Counted from the first letter of the stretch, positions 1 to 7,803 are shown. The stretch: DNA of 19,264 nucleotides from Verrucomicrobiota bacterium (GCA_021323835.1 JAJPKI010000254.1:1-19264); one strand, 5' to 3'. Notes: generated by a model from the letters alone, not told the origin. Program-made: numbers and translations.

Positions 1-514
1 CGCCTTTTGCCGTTTTGCCGTTTTCAAAATCCACGATTAATTTGTTGATTTGGTCGGACGCCATGACTTCGCCGCCGGGAGAATCCACTTTGAGAATGAC
101 GGCTTTGACGCGATTGTCATCGGCGGCGCGATTCAATTGCGCGCGAATCACATCCACCATGTTATTGCCGGCCTGGTCGGCTTGATGGCTGGTAATAATT
201 CCATCAACGGTGACGATGGCGATTTTGTTGCGCGCGCCGTTGTCGCGAACCAGAGCTTCGTCCAGTTTTGGTCCGGCTTCGCGCAACGAACGGGATGCAA
301 AGCCATTGTTAAATCCGCCGGGTGTGAAATTCCCAATCGCGTGCGAAATGGCTTGGGCAAAATTGCCGAGCAAACTGAACGCAAGCAGCACAATTAAAAT
401 GATGGCAAAAATCATCCAGCCGCGGCTCTTGCGCGGTTTGGACGGTTGCGGCGCGGCGATGACTGGCGGCGGCGTCAATGGCGGAACATCACCGGTGGGA
501 AAATTTGTATCCAT
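1..514 (-). CDS. sppA: Signal peptide peptidase SppA, S49 family (N-terminal part, cut by window edge)
   Basis: The minus-strand frame from the ATG at 514 stays open to base 1, giving 171 visible residues and no stop. Residues 1-30 are a proline-rich cytoplasmic stretch, 33-53 form one membrane anchor, and from about 97 the S49 fold begins (KIAIVTVDGII). Residues 138-150 (AVILKVDSPGGEV) match the conserved VDSPGG motif found in the first half of S49 peptidases. The catalytic Lys and Ser would lie beyond the edge, so activity cannot be judged. Family members are membrane-anchored serine proteases that degrade signal peptides left after secretion. No clear Shine-Dalgarno precedes the start. The gene runs in the same direction as the permease to its right but is separated by about 160 bp, so it probably has its own promoter. 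Confidence 0.85.
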   Translation of the reverse strand, partial: MDTNFPTGDVPPLTPPPVIAAPQPSKPRKSRGWMIFAIILIVLLAFSLLGNFAQAISHAIGNFTPGGFNNGFASRSLREAGPKLDEALVRDNGARNKIAIVTVDGIITSHQADQAGNNMVDVIRAQLNRAADDNRVKAVILKVDSPGGEVMASDQINKLIVDFENGKTAKG

Positions 515-676
515 AATGCGCGGAAACTAACGCAGAACTTCCAGCGGAGCAAGGCAGATTGCTGCGCTTTAGACAGGATTTACAAAGTTCACGATTCCGG
601 TTTGCAGAAATTCAAACGCAATTATGCAACCGAAGAGCCTTGCGATTTCGTCTCCTGCATTTAATTATCGAGGCGT

Positions 677-2437
677 TTAGCCGCGCGCGTCTTTGGCTTC
701 CAGTTTCTGCCACGCCATGCCGTAGTAGGCGATGAAGATGAAGCAGAGCAGCGGCATGAGAAAACCGATGCGCATGCCGTAATTGTCCGCCAGCCATCCC
801 ATCCACAACGGCATGATGGCGCCGCCGACGATGGCCTGCACGATGAATGAAGAAGCAATCTTGGTTTTTTCACCCAATCCATGAATGCCGAGCGAGAAAA
901 TTGTCGGATACATGATGGACATGAAAAAGAAACTTAAAAAGAGTCCGGCGACCGACCACCAACCCCACGCATTCATCGCGAGAATCATCATGAAAATGTT
1001 CAACACGGAATAAAGCGCGAGCATCATATGCGGACGGAACACGCGCAACGCAAAACTGCCGGTGACGCGTCCAAGCAGGAACAAAATAAATCCGCCAAAT
1101 GAAAGCAGCACGGAGCCGCCGCGGTCGGTGATGCGATATTGCGTTGAGTTGAGATATTTACTGCGGGCAAATAAATCGGCGGAATAGGTGTCCTCAAGAA
1201 ATCCGCGGTTCGCACGCACCAGCGCTTCGCCGGTGGCATTGGAGTCAACGAGTTTGCGCTGGTCGTCGGGCAACGTCATGTTGCTGGCGCGAACGGCAGT
1301 GAAAAGCCCGTCGCCTTGCAACACTTGATTCATGTCTTTTATAAACGCTGATTTTTGGTCGTTGGTGTTGGCAGCGGTTGTGTAATTGGTGTCGCTGGAA
1401 ATTTGGGTCCAGATGAATGCGGAAACCGGTTTTGTTTTCGGGTCAGCATCATTTTGCAATTTCGCGGCAAAGGCGGAGAGATTTGTGATGTCGCCGGCGG
1501 AGAACAACGCCGCCGAATAGGTCATCTGTGCCGGCGGCAGGCGAAGGACATTATGCAAACCATTCGCAAAACTTTGAAGACCATTCGCTCCGCGCTGACC
1601 CAACGTGGGAGTGTCGGTGGCAACGTAATTGATGAAGAAACTGAAAATACCTGTTTGCGCGGCGACGTAAAGAAATTGCGCGAGGACGGCGAGAACGAAG
1701 TGCGAACGTTTCCATAGTGGTTTGCCGACCGCGACACCGCCCGTAACGGTGGATGCAACTTTGGTTTCCTCGGCATTTTTTACGTCCGGCACTTTGCTGA
1801 TAATGAAAATGAATGCGATAATGGCGACGACGACAGCCACAATCAAATAAGGTTTATATAAATCGGCGTTGCTGGTGATGGGTTCGCCGGTTGAGGACAA
1901 AACGAAGAAGCCGCCGAGAATCGGCCCGATGACCCAGCCAATGCCGTTGGCACTTTGCGCGAGATTGATGCGTGCAGCACCGGATTCCGGCGGGCCAAGC
2001 ACGGTGGTGTAAGGATTGGCGACAGTTTCCAAACAGGTTAGACCGGCTGCCAAAACGAAAAGTCCGAGCAGAAACGACCAGTAAGTCCCAATGTGCGTCG
2101 CCGGAATGAACCAAAACGAACCGAGCGCGACCAACGACAAACCGATAATGATGGCGCCTTTGTAACCAAACCGAACCGCCAGGAGGCCGGAGGGAATGGC
2201 CATGAAAAAGTAGCCGAGATAATTCGCGGTCTGGACAAACGCCGATTGTGTTTTGGAGATATGAAGCGAATCCTGAAAATGTTTATTGAGCACGTCAATC
2301 ATGCCATTGCACGTTCCCCAAAGGAGAAACAGCGATGACACCAGAAGGAAAATAAAGGCATAATTTTTTCCGTCAGCGGTGCGAAACCAACTGGTATTTT
2401 TGCCGGAAGATTGATTGGACGTAGTCGGTGTAATCAT
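677..2437 (-). CDS. MFS sugar permease, FucP-like (FHS family) with a large loop insertion
   Basis: 586 residues. The N-terminal half matches the L-fucose:H+ symporter family: LLWGTCNGMIDVL (38-50) contains D48 and LETVANPY (136-143) contains E137, at the positions of the two acidic proton/sugar residues of E. coli FucP (D46, E135). About twelve hydrophobic segments are visible. FucP proteins are near 440 residues; the excess lies in a polar block at about 275-438, between TM7 and TM8, probably exposed on the periplasmic side. The frame is continuous across the insertion and hydrophobic segments resume at 440, so it is not a frameshift artefact. It probably imports a hexose or deoxyhexose with protons; the substrate is not determined. 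It stands alone, divergent from the GloVer gene. Confidence 0.85.
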   Translation of the reverse strand: MITPTTSNQSSGKNTSWFRTADGKNYAFIFLLVSSLFLLWGTCNGMIDVLNKHFQDSLHISKTQSAFVQTANYLGYFFMAIPSGLLAVRFGYKGAIIIGLSLVALGSFWFIPATHIGTYWSFLLGLFVLAAGLTCLETVANPYTTVLGPPESGAARINLAQSANGIGWVIGPILGGFFVLSSTGEPITSNADLYKPYLIVAVVVAIIAFIFIISKVPDVKNAEETKVASTVTGGVAVGKPLWKRSHFVLAVLAQFLYVAAQTGIFSFFINYVATDTPTLGQRGANGLQSFANGLHNVLRLPPAQMTYSAALFSAGDITNLSAFAAKLQNDADPKTKPVSAFIWTQISSDTNYTTAANTNDQKSAFIKDMNQVLQGDGLFTAVRASNMTLPDDQRKLVDSNATGEALVRANRGFLEDTYSADLFARSKYLNSTQYRITDRGGSVLLSFGGFILFLLGRVTGSFALRVFRPHMMLALYSVLNIFMMILAMNAWGWWSVAGLFLSFFFMSIMYPTIFSLGIHGLGEKTKIASSFIVQAIVGGAIMPLWMGWLADNYGMRIGFLMPLLCFIFIAYYGMAWQKLEAKDARG

Positions 2438-2520
2438 ATTTATGAATCAAAGGTTGACCGTCAGCAAATGCTCAATTGCCATGAGTTTGTTTGTCCTGTG
2501 AACGGCGTAATAATCATTCC

Positions 2521-2542
2521 TTTGCCGTAAAATTGGCAAGAA
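2521..2542. repeat. 22-bp interrupted palindrome, copy 1
   Basis: The 22 bases are identical to those at 6165-6186, in the same orientation. The core has arms TTGCC and GGCAA around an 8-base centre, GTAAAATT. After the exact match the two copies stay loosely similar for about 15 bases (A/T-rich, around ATTTTT). This copy lies in the divergent gap between the permease and the GloVer gene, so it could be an operator. The second copy is at the end of a broken gene, which favours a small dispersed repeat. Confidence 0.6.
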
Positions 2543-2672
2543 GAATTTTTGAAAATCGCAAAGGTTATTGACACGTTAAATCTGCAAATTGTTTCATAAT
2601 CTTCTTGATTTATTTCTCCAATCGTGAGAAAAACGCGCCGGAGTCGGAAAACAAATCAACTCGGGAATTAAT

Positions 2673-4739
2673 ATGAAAAAAATTATATCTACCGTGGTTA
2701 ACTTGCTTGTTCTTCTTTTTATTCTGTCAGCGCCTCAAGCAAAAGCCTATTCGACATCGGATCTTTTGGAATATACCAATTGGGAAAACGGATGCACTGA
2801 AAGAGGCATTCTGTTAATTCAAAGTAACGTTATTTACGGGACAATGCATGATGAAGGTCCTGGTGAAACTACCAGAGATACTGATGGAACTGGTATAATC
2901 TATCGAATGAATATTGATGGCACTGGCTATACAAATCTTTATGCTTTTTCAGGGGATCCTAGCTATACGAATTTTGACGGCGCGAGCCCTTCAGCGGGAC
3001 TAATTATTTCAAGCAACGTCTTGTATGGTGTGACAGAATATGGTGGAACAGGCACAAATGGGATTGATTATGGAACAGTATTCAGGCTCAATACAGATGG
3101 AACATGTTTTACAAATCTTCATAACTTTATTTACACGGATGGAGCGTCACCAAGCGCGGAATTGACATTGGTTGGCAATGTTCTTTATGGAACGACTAAA
3201 TACAGTCGAAATGGGAGTGGCACGATATTTAAAGTCAATACTGACGGAACCGGCTTTAGCACGCTCTATGAATTTTCAAAATTTTACGATACCAATAACA
3301 ATTACATAAATACCGATGGAGGCTATCCCAGTTCTCGATTGATAGTATTGGGGAATACACTTTATGGCACAACCTTTGTAGGGGGATCAAATAGTTTTAC
3401 TGGATTTACCGGATTCGGAGAAGGAGTTATTTTTAAAATTGATACCAGCGGTGCAAATTTTCATGTAATACACAATTTTTCACTGCCGACTTTCAGTAAT
3501 GGAGGCAATGGTTTTGGTTATGGATATACCAACAGCGATGGTTTCTTCCCGAATACGTTAACCGCATACAGCAATGTATTATACGGAACAATGACACACG
3601 GTGGTTATTGGAATTGCGGGATACTGTTTAAAATTGAAACCAATGGAAATTTCACTGACTTGTGTGATTTCGCAGGAGAATTCTCAGGAGAAACACATGC
3701 GTATGGCAATTTAGCCATAACCAATAATGTGATTTTTGGATGTTTGGATGATGAAATTGGAACACTTTTTTGGACAGCAACTGGCTCAAATTTATTATAC
3801 AGAATCAATACTGATGGAACACATTATCAGTCACTTTGTGGTTTAAGCGGATTGACCGTCGCCAAAAGCGGTTTGGTTATATCGGGGCATACTTTATATG
3901 GGTTGGGTGGCATGAACCTCATATATACTTTTTACTCAGGCTTTAGCGAAGTATTCGCAATGGATCTTACGCCACCGCCGATTGTGTTAAGCGCCAACCA
4001 ATCCAATTACACGTTTGAATCGGGCATGACATATTACATTTCCAATTCCATTTCCATTTCCGGCACGACGACGATTCAAGGCGGAGCTGTTATCAAATAT
4101 GCGCCCGGCACAAGCATCACGGTGGAAGATGTGGATTGCCAAACCACTTCCAACAATCCCGCTATTTTCACGGCTCGCGATGACGACACCGTCGGCGTAA
4201 CACTTTCCGATTCCACGCATTCACCATCGGGCTATTATGCAAATTCTGCATTGGTGATTGAAAACGACACGTTCTCACCTGTGCATGATATAAATTTCAA
4301 TTACGCGGATTTGGCGCTACAACTTTATAATTTCGGCGATTCGGTCACATATTCTCTCAAAAATCTACTCATGCAGAATTGTGGCGGTGGCTTCGATTAT
4401 GAAGGCAATTCTGGCGATTCGATAATGGTCACCAATTTGACAATGACAAATTGCGGTTCGATTGGTGGAGGCTATTTCATAAATGGGGAGATTCATAATT
4501 CAACATTTGTAAACGTTGACGGCCTTGTATCAGACGATGGCGGTTACGGTTTCAATTCAGTTAATTTTAGTTATTGCACGCTTTCAAATGTGACGCTGTA
4601 TGGATTTTGTGTGAATATCGGTGGGGACCATAACGGATTCCACAATTGTAGTGATTATTTTATAGAAACCGATGGCTGGGGTAATAATCCCGACGTTCAT
4701 GGCTCGGACCATTTCGGCTCAAATTGGTATTATTATTAA
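2673..4739 (+). CDS. Secreted GloVer-repeat protein with beta-helix-like C-terminal domain
   Basis: 688 residues. Residues 1-25 are a typical Sec signal peptide (MKKI, hydrophobic core, AKA at 23-25). Seven tandem units of about 50-70 residues follow, each with a [LI][YF]G[TVCL] strand, at about 54, 117, 171, 230, 303, 354 and 408. They share the GloVer pattern: LYGTT..GG..G.GT.F..NTDGT.F..L..F...DG..P. The fold is probably a beta-propeller or solenoid. From about 435 the sequence changes to Asn/Ser/Thr-rich short strands (GGAVIKYAPGTSITV and onward) resembling a right-handed parallel beta-helix. The protein ends in Trp-Tyr-Tyr-Tyr with no recognisable PEP-CTERM or sorting signal. The gene is visibly more A/T-rich than its neighbours. 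The function of this surface or exported family is unknown. Confidence 0.75.
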   Translation: MKKIISTVVNLLVLLFILSAPQAKAYSTSDLLEYTNWENGCTERGILLIQSNVIYGTMHDEGPGETTRDTDGTGIIYRMNIDGTGYTNLYAFSGDPSYTNFDGASPSAGLIISSNVLYGVTEYGGTGTNGIDYGTVFRLNTDGTCFTNLHNFIYTDGASPSAELTLVGNVLYGTTKYSRNGSGTIFKVNTDGTGFSTLYEFSKFYDTNNNYINTDGGYPSSRLIVLGNTLYGTTFVGGSNSFTGFTGFGEGVIFKIDTSGANFHVIHNFSLPTFSNGGNGFGYGYTNSDGFFPNTLTAYSNVLYGTMTHGGYWNCGILFKIETNGNFTDLCDFAGEFSGETHAYGNLAITNNVIFGCLDDEIGTLFWTATGSNLLYRINTDGTHYQSLCGLSGLTVAKSGLVISGHTLYGLGGMNLIYTFYSGFSEVFAMDLTPPPIVLSANQSNYTFESGMTYYISNSISISGTTTIQGGAVIKYAPGTSITVEDVDCQTTSNNPAIFTARDDDTVGVTLSDSTHSPSGYYANSALVIENDTFSPVHDINFNYADLALQLYNFGDSVTYSLKNLLMQNCGGGFDYEGNSGDSIMVTNLTMTNCGSIGGGYFINGEIHNSTFVNVDGLVSDDGGYGFNSVNFSYCTLSNVTLYGFCVNIGGDHNGFHNCSDYFIETDGWGNNPDVHGSDHFGSNWYYY

Positions 4740-4742
4740 CCA

Positions 4743-4776
4743 TTTCAGCCATTTTGCTGAAAAGCGCGTTTTTATT
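4743..4776 (+). terminator. Probable intrinsic terminator after the GloVer gene
   Basis: Stem TTTCAGC (4743-4749) pairs with GCTGAAA (4756-4762) across a 6-base loop, 3 bases after the stop codon. A T-run (GTTTTTATT) follows after a short GC patch. The offset between stem and T-run makes it imperfect. Confidence 0.45.
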
Positions 4777-4794
4777 CGATTTTCCGCATAATTC

Positions 4795-5089
4795 GTGACT
4801 CCGAAAATGATTTTTGGAGTCACGAAAATCATTTTAGGCGTCACCAAAACCTTTTTTGCCCCCACCGGAAACCTTTTGGTCGGGGCTAAACCCTTTCCAG
4901 TCGGGACTGAAGGAATGTTTGCTCCGGCCAGAAATCTTCCCGTCCGGACCGGAAAACTTTTGGCCGGCACCGGAACAATTCCAGCGGGGACTGAACAGGG
5001 TTTTTGTCCCGACCCGACACATTTTTGCCCCGACCGAAGACGTTTTTGTCCTGACTAAAATGCCTTTTGACGTCACAAAAATTTCGACC
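4795..5089. repeat. Degenerate 21-bp tandem repeat array (about 13 units plus a partial)
   Basis: Units begin at 4795, 4816, 4837, 4858, 4879, 4900, 4921, 4942, 4963, 4984, 5006, 5027 and 5048, with a last partial at 5069. Every unit is 21 bp except one of 22. Each has a GC core close to GTCSGGAC (perfect palindrome GTCCGGAC at 4942), then an A-tract of 2-5 bases, then 3-4 variable bases, then a T-tract. Unit length and tract phase are kept while the bases drift. The period is two DNA helical turns and seven codons, so several frames on both strands stay open by chance. I do not treat those as genes. The rest of the non-coding stretch up to 5317 shows nothing else I recognise. Confidence 0.8.
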
Positions 5090-5317
5090 GTTGGAATTCA
5101 ATAACTTACGGCAGAGCGATTCCAAAATTCGTTCGAAATTATCATTGCCGGATTTTTTGCAGGGATGATAAAACCGTAGGTGATTCTTTCGGCATGGTGT
5201 CGGAAGCATCAAATGGAACCGGCAGCTATGGCGAACTACGACACAGCGGGTCTGACGTATGACAGCGGCGTGCTGTATGACGCGACATTTCTGCCAACAG
5301 GTCGGAGGAAAAAAATT

Positions 5318-5941
5318 ATGCCCAAGGTTAAATTCAGTCTGGACGGTTTATCGGATGCACAAGTCATCCAGCGATGCACGAGTGCAAAAACGGCGTTGAC
5401 GGGAAATGCGGCGTTCACCACGCCCATTCCATCGCTGACGACATTCGGCGGGTTAATCACCACGGCGCAAACGAAATTGACGACGTCGGATAACGCGGCC
5501 ATCGCCTCTAAACAGGCCACAGCGGACAAAGACGACGCGATCGCGGCGTTGAAACAGGCGGCGTCACAATTGGCGACTTACGTGGAACTCACCGCTGCGG
5601 GTGATGAAAATAAAATCATGAGCGCGGGCATGGACGTGCGCGCATCGCGCGTCCCGGCCAGCGCGCCAGGCACGGTGATGAACTTGTCTATCACGGCGGG
5701 TGACAATGCAGGTGAATTGGATTTGCAATGGGACCCGCTGTCCACCGCAAACCGATATGAAGCGCAACTGTGCGCGGCATCGGATTTTGCGACGGGAGTG
5801 ATCAATCTGCCTTCCACTTCGAAATCCACATCGGTAGCCAATGGATTGACGACAGGGACGCGCATGTGGGCGCGTATTCGGGCGTTGAACGCGGCCGGAC
5901 CCGGCGCATGGAGCGATGTGGCGACGAAGATTGTTCCGTAA
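5318..5941 (+). CDS. Fibronectin type III domain protein
   Basis: 207 residues. The ATG at 5318 is preceded by a strong Shine-Dalgarno, GGAGG at 5304-5308, 9 bases upstream, which decides the start. The same frame is open upstream to 5180 and includes a possible ATG at 5228 (MANYDTAGLTYDSGVLYD), but that start lacks a comparable site. Residues 1-105 are Ala/Thr-rich and helical (many KQA, TAA, AALKQAA). Residues about 113-207 form an FN3-like beta sandwich: APGTVMNLSITAG, GELDLQWDPL, ANRYEAQL, GTRMWARIRALNAAGPGAWS. There is no signal peptide. I know the same architecture from small Verrucomicrobia proteins of unknown role. It probably sits in one unit with the broken gene at 6008. Confidence 0.7.
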   Translation: MPKVKFSLDGLSDAQVIQRCTSAKTALTGNAAFTTPIPSLTTFGGLITTAQTKLTTSDNAAIASKQATADKDDAIAALKQAASQLATYVELTAAGDENKIMSAGMDVRASRVPASAPGTVMNLSITAGDNAGELDLQWDPLSTANRYEAQLCAASDFATGVINLPSTSKSTSVANGLTTGTRMWARIRALNAAGPGAWSDVATKIVP

Positions 5942-5960
5942 GTTGTGTTCATGGAACAAG

Positions 5961-5993
5961 GAGCCGAGTGGTAAGGGCGGCTCTAAACTTTTA
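5961..5993 (+). terminator. Weak stem-loop after the FN3 gene
   Basis: GAGCCG (5961-5966) pairs with CGGCTC (5978-5983) over an 11-base loop and is followed by TAAACTTTTAA. The T-run is poor, so it may be a weak terminator or an intergenic processing structure. Confidence 0.3.
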
Positions 5994-6007
5994 ACCGATT
6001 TAATTTT

Positions 6008-6217
6008 ATGCCATTCGACCCAAACCTTCCCGCCAATAATTCGCCTATCGTCTCGGCGGAATTACGAAATTAGTTCACCGTGCTCAAGGCGTTGATTGAT
6101 GCGCAAGCGGCGCAGATTGCAGATCTGCAAACGCAAATAGCCACACGCGCACAACAATTCGTTGTTTGCCGTAAAATTGGCAAGAACATTTTTAAGAAAT
6201 TAATTTCACCGCCGTAA
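6008..6217 (+). pseudogene. Small gene interrupted by an in-frame TAG (MPFDP-type hypothetical)
   Basis: From the ATG at 6008 the frame reads MPFDPNLPANNSPIVSAELR, then N, then TAG at 6071. It continues as FTVLKALIDAQAAQIADLQT and onward in the same frame to a TAA at 6215. The sequence after the stop is a convincing amphipathic coiled-coil helix continuing the protein. TAG could come from a CAG or AAG codon by one change. The tail (FVVCRKIGKN) is encoded by the second copy of the 22-bp repeat, so the original 3' end is probably also lost. The function of this family, often next to FN3 proteins of this type, is unknown to me. Confidence 0.55.
6165..6186. repeat. 22-bp interrupted palindrome, copy 2
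   Basis: Identical over 22 bases and in direct orientation to 2521-2542. It lies in the 3' end of the broken MPFDP-type gene, 34 bases before the convergent prepilin gene ends. Arms TTGCC/GGCAA surround GTAAAATT. Confidence 0.6.
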
Positions 6218-6219
6218 AA

Positions 6220-7047
6220 TCATTTTACCGCGTCCACATTATTTTGATTGGTCGCAACGCCAAAAAAGACAGCGTCAACATGGCCATCGGCATAATTGAC
6301 GTCCCCGCGCCCGCGATGGCGTGTAGTCAACGTGTTGTTCACGGTCATGCTGCCGCCACTTTGATGAAAGGCTTCCCATCGGCCGTCGTCGGTGAACGTG
6401 GTATTCGCCGTTGACGGTGCGTCGGAACCGGACGTTCCATTCGGAATAGCTGGCTCTTCGACAAGCATAATTTTATTTACAGGAGTTCGAATTCTATCTG
6501 ATTTGAAAGGAGAACTGCCTGCAGTGCTGGTGCTGCCCATGCCGTGATCATCAGCTTTCCATCCGGCGGGACTCGTCGCCGTCGTTGGACCAATGCCGTT
6601 CATCGTGTAACTATACCAATAAACATTTGCGCCGCTGTTGGCCTGCGCCGTTTTGTAATCAATACTTTTGTCTGCCGGACATTTGAAAATGCTGCCATTA
6701 GTAGCGGCCGTTGCTTTTAACAAAACGACAATCGGGCTCTTGCTGACAGTGGCAGGTGTGCCATCGGGCATAGTTCCGGTAAAAGAACCCGCGCGCCAAT
6801 AAATCCAATCAGCTTCCTGAAAACCTTGATTGGATGAAGCATAATTTGGCATTTTTTCATCACTTTCGCCGAGATAAATCAAAATGCCGAGTGCCAATTG
6901 TTTCAAATTGTTGCGACACGATGCCTGCAACGCTTGGTCGCGCGCACGGCCCAACGCCGGCAACAGCATCGCCGCCAAGATGGCGATAATAGCGATGACA
7001 ACAAGAAGTTCGATAAGCGTGAAGGCTTTGGTCTGGTGAGATTTCAT
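6220..7047 (-). CDS. Prepilin-type N-terminal cleavage/methylation protein with H-X9-DG C-terminus
   Basis: 275 residues. The N-terminus KAFTLIELLVVIAIIAILAA is a type IV pilin/type II pseudopilin signal: cleavage is expected between A8 and F9, with the conserved Glu at +5 (E13) and a hydrophobic helix to about 30. The C-terminus carries H244 followed nine residues later by D254-G255, the H-X9-DG signature of the DUF1559-like family expanded in Planctomycetes and Verrucomicrobia. Such proteins are processed by a prepilin peptidase and anchored by the helix; individual roles are mostly unknown. No clear ribosome-binding site is seen. A 15-base perfect palindrome (6214-6228) spans the stop codon. 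It is the last chromosomal gene before the tRNA fragment. Confidence 0.85.
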   Translation of the reverse strand: MKSHQTKAFTLIELLVVIAIIAILAAMLLPALGRARDQALQASCRNNLKQLALGILIYLGESDEKMPNYASSNQGFQEADWIYWRAGSFTGTMPDGTPATVSKSPIVVLLKATAATNGSIFKCPADKSIDYKTAQANSGANVYWYSYTMNGIGPTTATSPAGWKADDHGMGSTSTAGSSPFKSDRIRTPVNKIMLVEEPAIPNGTSGSDAPSTANTTFTDDGRWEAFHQSGGSMTVNNTLTTRHRGRGDVNYADGHVDAVFFGVATNQNNVDAVK

Positions 7048-7118
7048 GAATGGAAATCATTACGACCGTTTCGCTTTTTCGTCAATGGCAATTTCAATTC
7101 TGCGCGTAATCAATTCTA

Positions 7119-7355
7119 GTGATATCAAGGATGGTGGAGCCGAGGGGATTCGAACCACTGCCGTCAAATTCGCAAGCGGCTGATTTACCTAGCGTTTTGT
7201 CAGACGGCCAAAACGCAGCTTCACTAACTGCTTCACAAAAAGCCGTCACAGAGAATCCCGAACTGTCCGAAGTTTTCCAATCGTGGCCAAAACTGTCAGC
7301 CAATGCGCGGCTGGCAATTCTCGCTTTAATTCGCGCAACCCTTAACCCCAAATAA
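7119..7355 (+). pseudogene. Possible tyrosine-recombinase C-terminal tail cut off by integration
   Basis: The frame opens at a GTG in chromosomal DNA (7119), crosses the att core as MVEPRGFEPL, and continues inside the element for about 66 residues. It ends with PELSEVFQSWPKLSANARLA then ILALIRATLNPK. This pattern (acidic start, aromatic-Trp-x-x-Leu, A-I-L-A-x-I-R-A) resembles the extreme C-terminus of many Planctomycetes/Verrucomicrobia phage-type integrases. A TAA at 7107 closes the frame on the chromosomal side. In the excised circle this ORF would be joined to whatever reads rightward through the other att, most likely the recombinase starting at 18809. It is not expected to be a free-standing gene. 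The family match is from memory of the pattern. Confidence 0.4.
7132..7156 (-). other. tRNA 3'-end fragment, putative attL
   Basis: Read on the minus strand it is GGTTCGAATCCCC followed by TCGGCTCCACCA: the end of a T-stem, T-loop TTCGAAT, the 3' acceptor strand CGGCTCC, discriminator A and encoded CCA. Upstream on that strand the T-stem is already mismatched (AGTGG against CCCCT), and no GGAGCCG or GGGGCCG acceptor 5' strand occurs within 120 bases, so this is not a whole tRNA. The acceptor strand would allow a G3-U70 pair with GGGGCCG, as in tRNA-Ala, but the isotype cannot be fixed. Read on the plus strand it encodes VEPRGFEPL, a well-known by-product of tRNA ends. Confidence 0.75.
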
Positions 7356-7359
7356 AATT

Positions 7360-7803
7360 ATGAATCCAAATCAAACCATTCCAACAATTGCCAGAATTGC
7401 GCCGCCATTGCTGCTTGTCGTGCTGGCGGGCTTGGCGATTAAATCTCTTTTTTCCGGCGAAGAGAAGAAAACGGAAACCGTGCCAGCAAGCGCGCCGAAA
7501 AATGTTCCGGCGACTCCGCCAATTTCCGTTCCGGCCATGCCGAAAATTTCCGCGCCCGTTCCGATTTCGGAAGATTTGCCACCAAGTCCATCGGCACAAA
7601 AAAGGCGAATGGTTTTACGCGAAGATTTAGCGCGGATTTTTCAAAATGGAACGCGCTCGCTATATCGAATTAACGCCGTGGCAGAATTACAAAAACTTGG
7701 CTTTAGCAAAACCGCTGCTTACGAAGCAGTGTCGCCAGACGGAAAATTTGCATCTTGGCTAAAAATTGCACCGGATGGAATAATTTCTTGGAAACCCAAT
7801 TAA
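7360..7803 (+). CDS. Membrane-anchored hypothetical protein with Pro/Ala linker
   Basis: 147 residues, starting 4 bases after the stop of the recombinase-tail ORF, so translation is probably coupled. One N-terminal membrane segment (about 13-31, APPLLLVVLAGLAIKSLF) is followed by a Pro/Ala/Val-rich linker (38-82, repeated PA and PIS blocks). The soluble C-terminal part (about 83-147) includes LQKLGFSKTAAYEAV, which reads like a helix-turn-helix, and ends in DGKFASWLKIAPDGIISWKP. I do not recognise the family. In the circular form of the element it would lie directly downstream of the recombinase. It converges on cas2 with only 14 bases between. Confidence 0.55.
   Translation: MNPNQTIPTIARIAPPLLLVVLAGLAIKSLFSGEEKKTETVPASAPKNVPATPPISVPAMPKISAPVPISEDLPPSPSAQKRRMVLREDLARIFQNGTRSLYRINAVAELQKLGFSKTAAYEAVSPDGKFASWLKIAPDGIISWKPN

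Noticed and set aside
1355..1717. Plus-strand 120-codon ORF within the permease gene
   Set aside because: It lies wholly antisense to the MFS gene, whose frame has clear membrane helices and family motifs.
2568..2600. Promoter TTGACA plus CATAAT before the GloVer gene
   Set aside because: Spacing is 21 bases, outside the usual range, and the alternative -10 at 18 bases is weak.
4719..5212. Overlapping ORFs of 80-108 codons with 7-residue repeats on both strands
   Set aside because: They are the 21-bp DNA repeat read in several frames. No ribosome-binding site, and both strands are equally open.
6214..6228. 15-base palindrome over the prepilin stop as a terminator
   Set aside because: It has a one-base centre and no T-run; a hairpin would be unstable.
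7132..7220. A complete tRNA gene
   Set aside because: Only the T-loop to CCA part is present; no D-arm, anticodon arm or 5' acceptor strand can be found.
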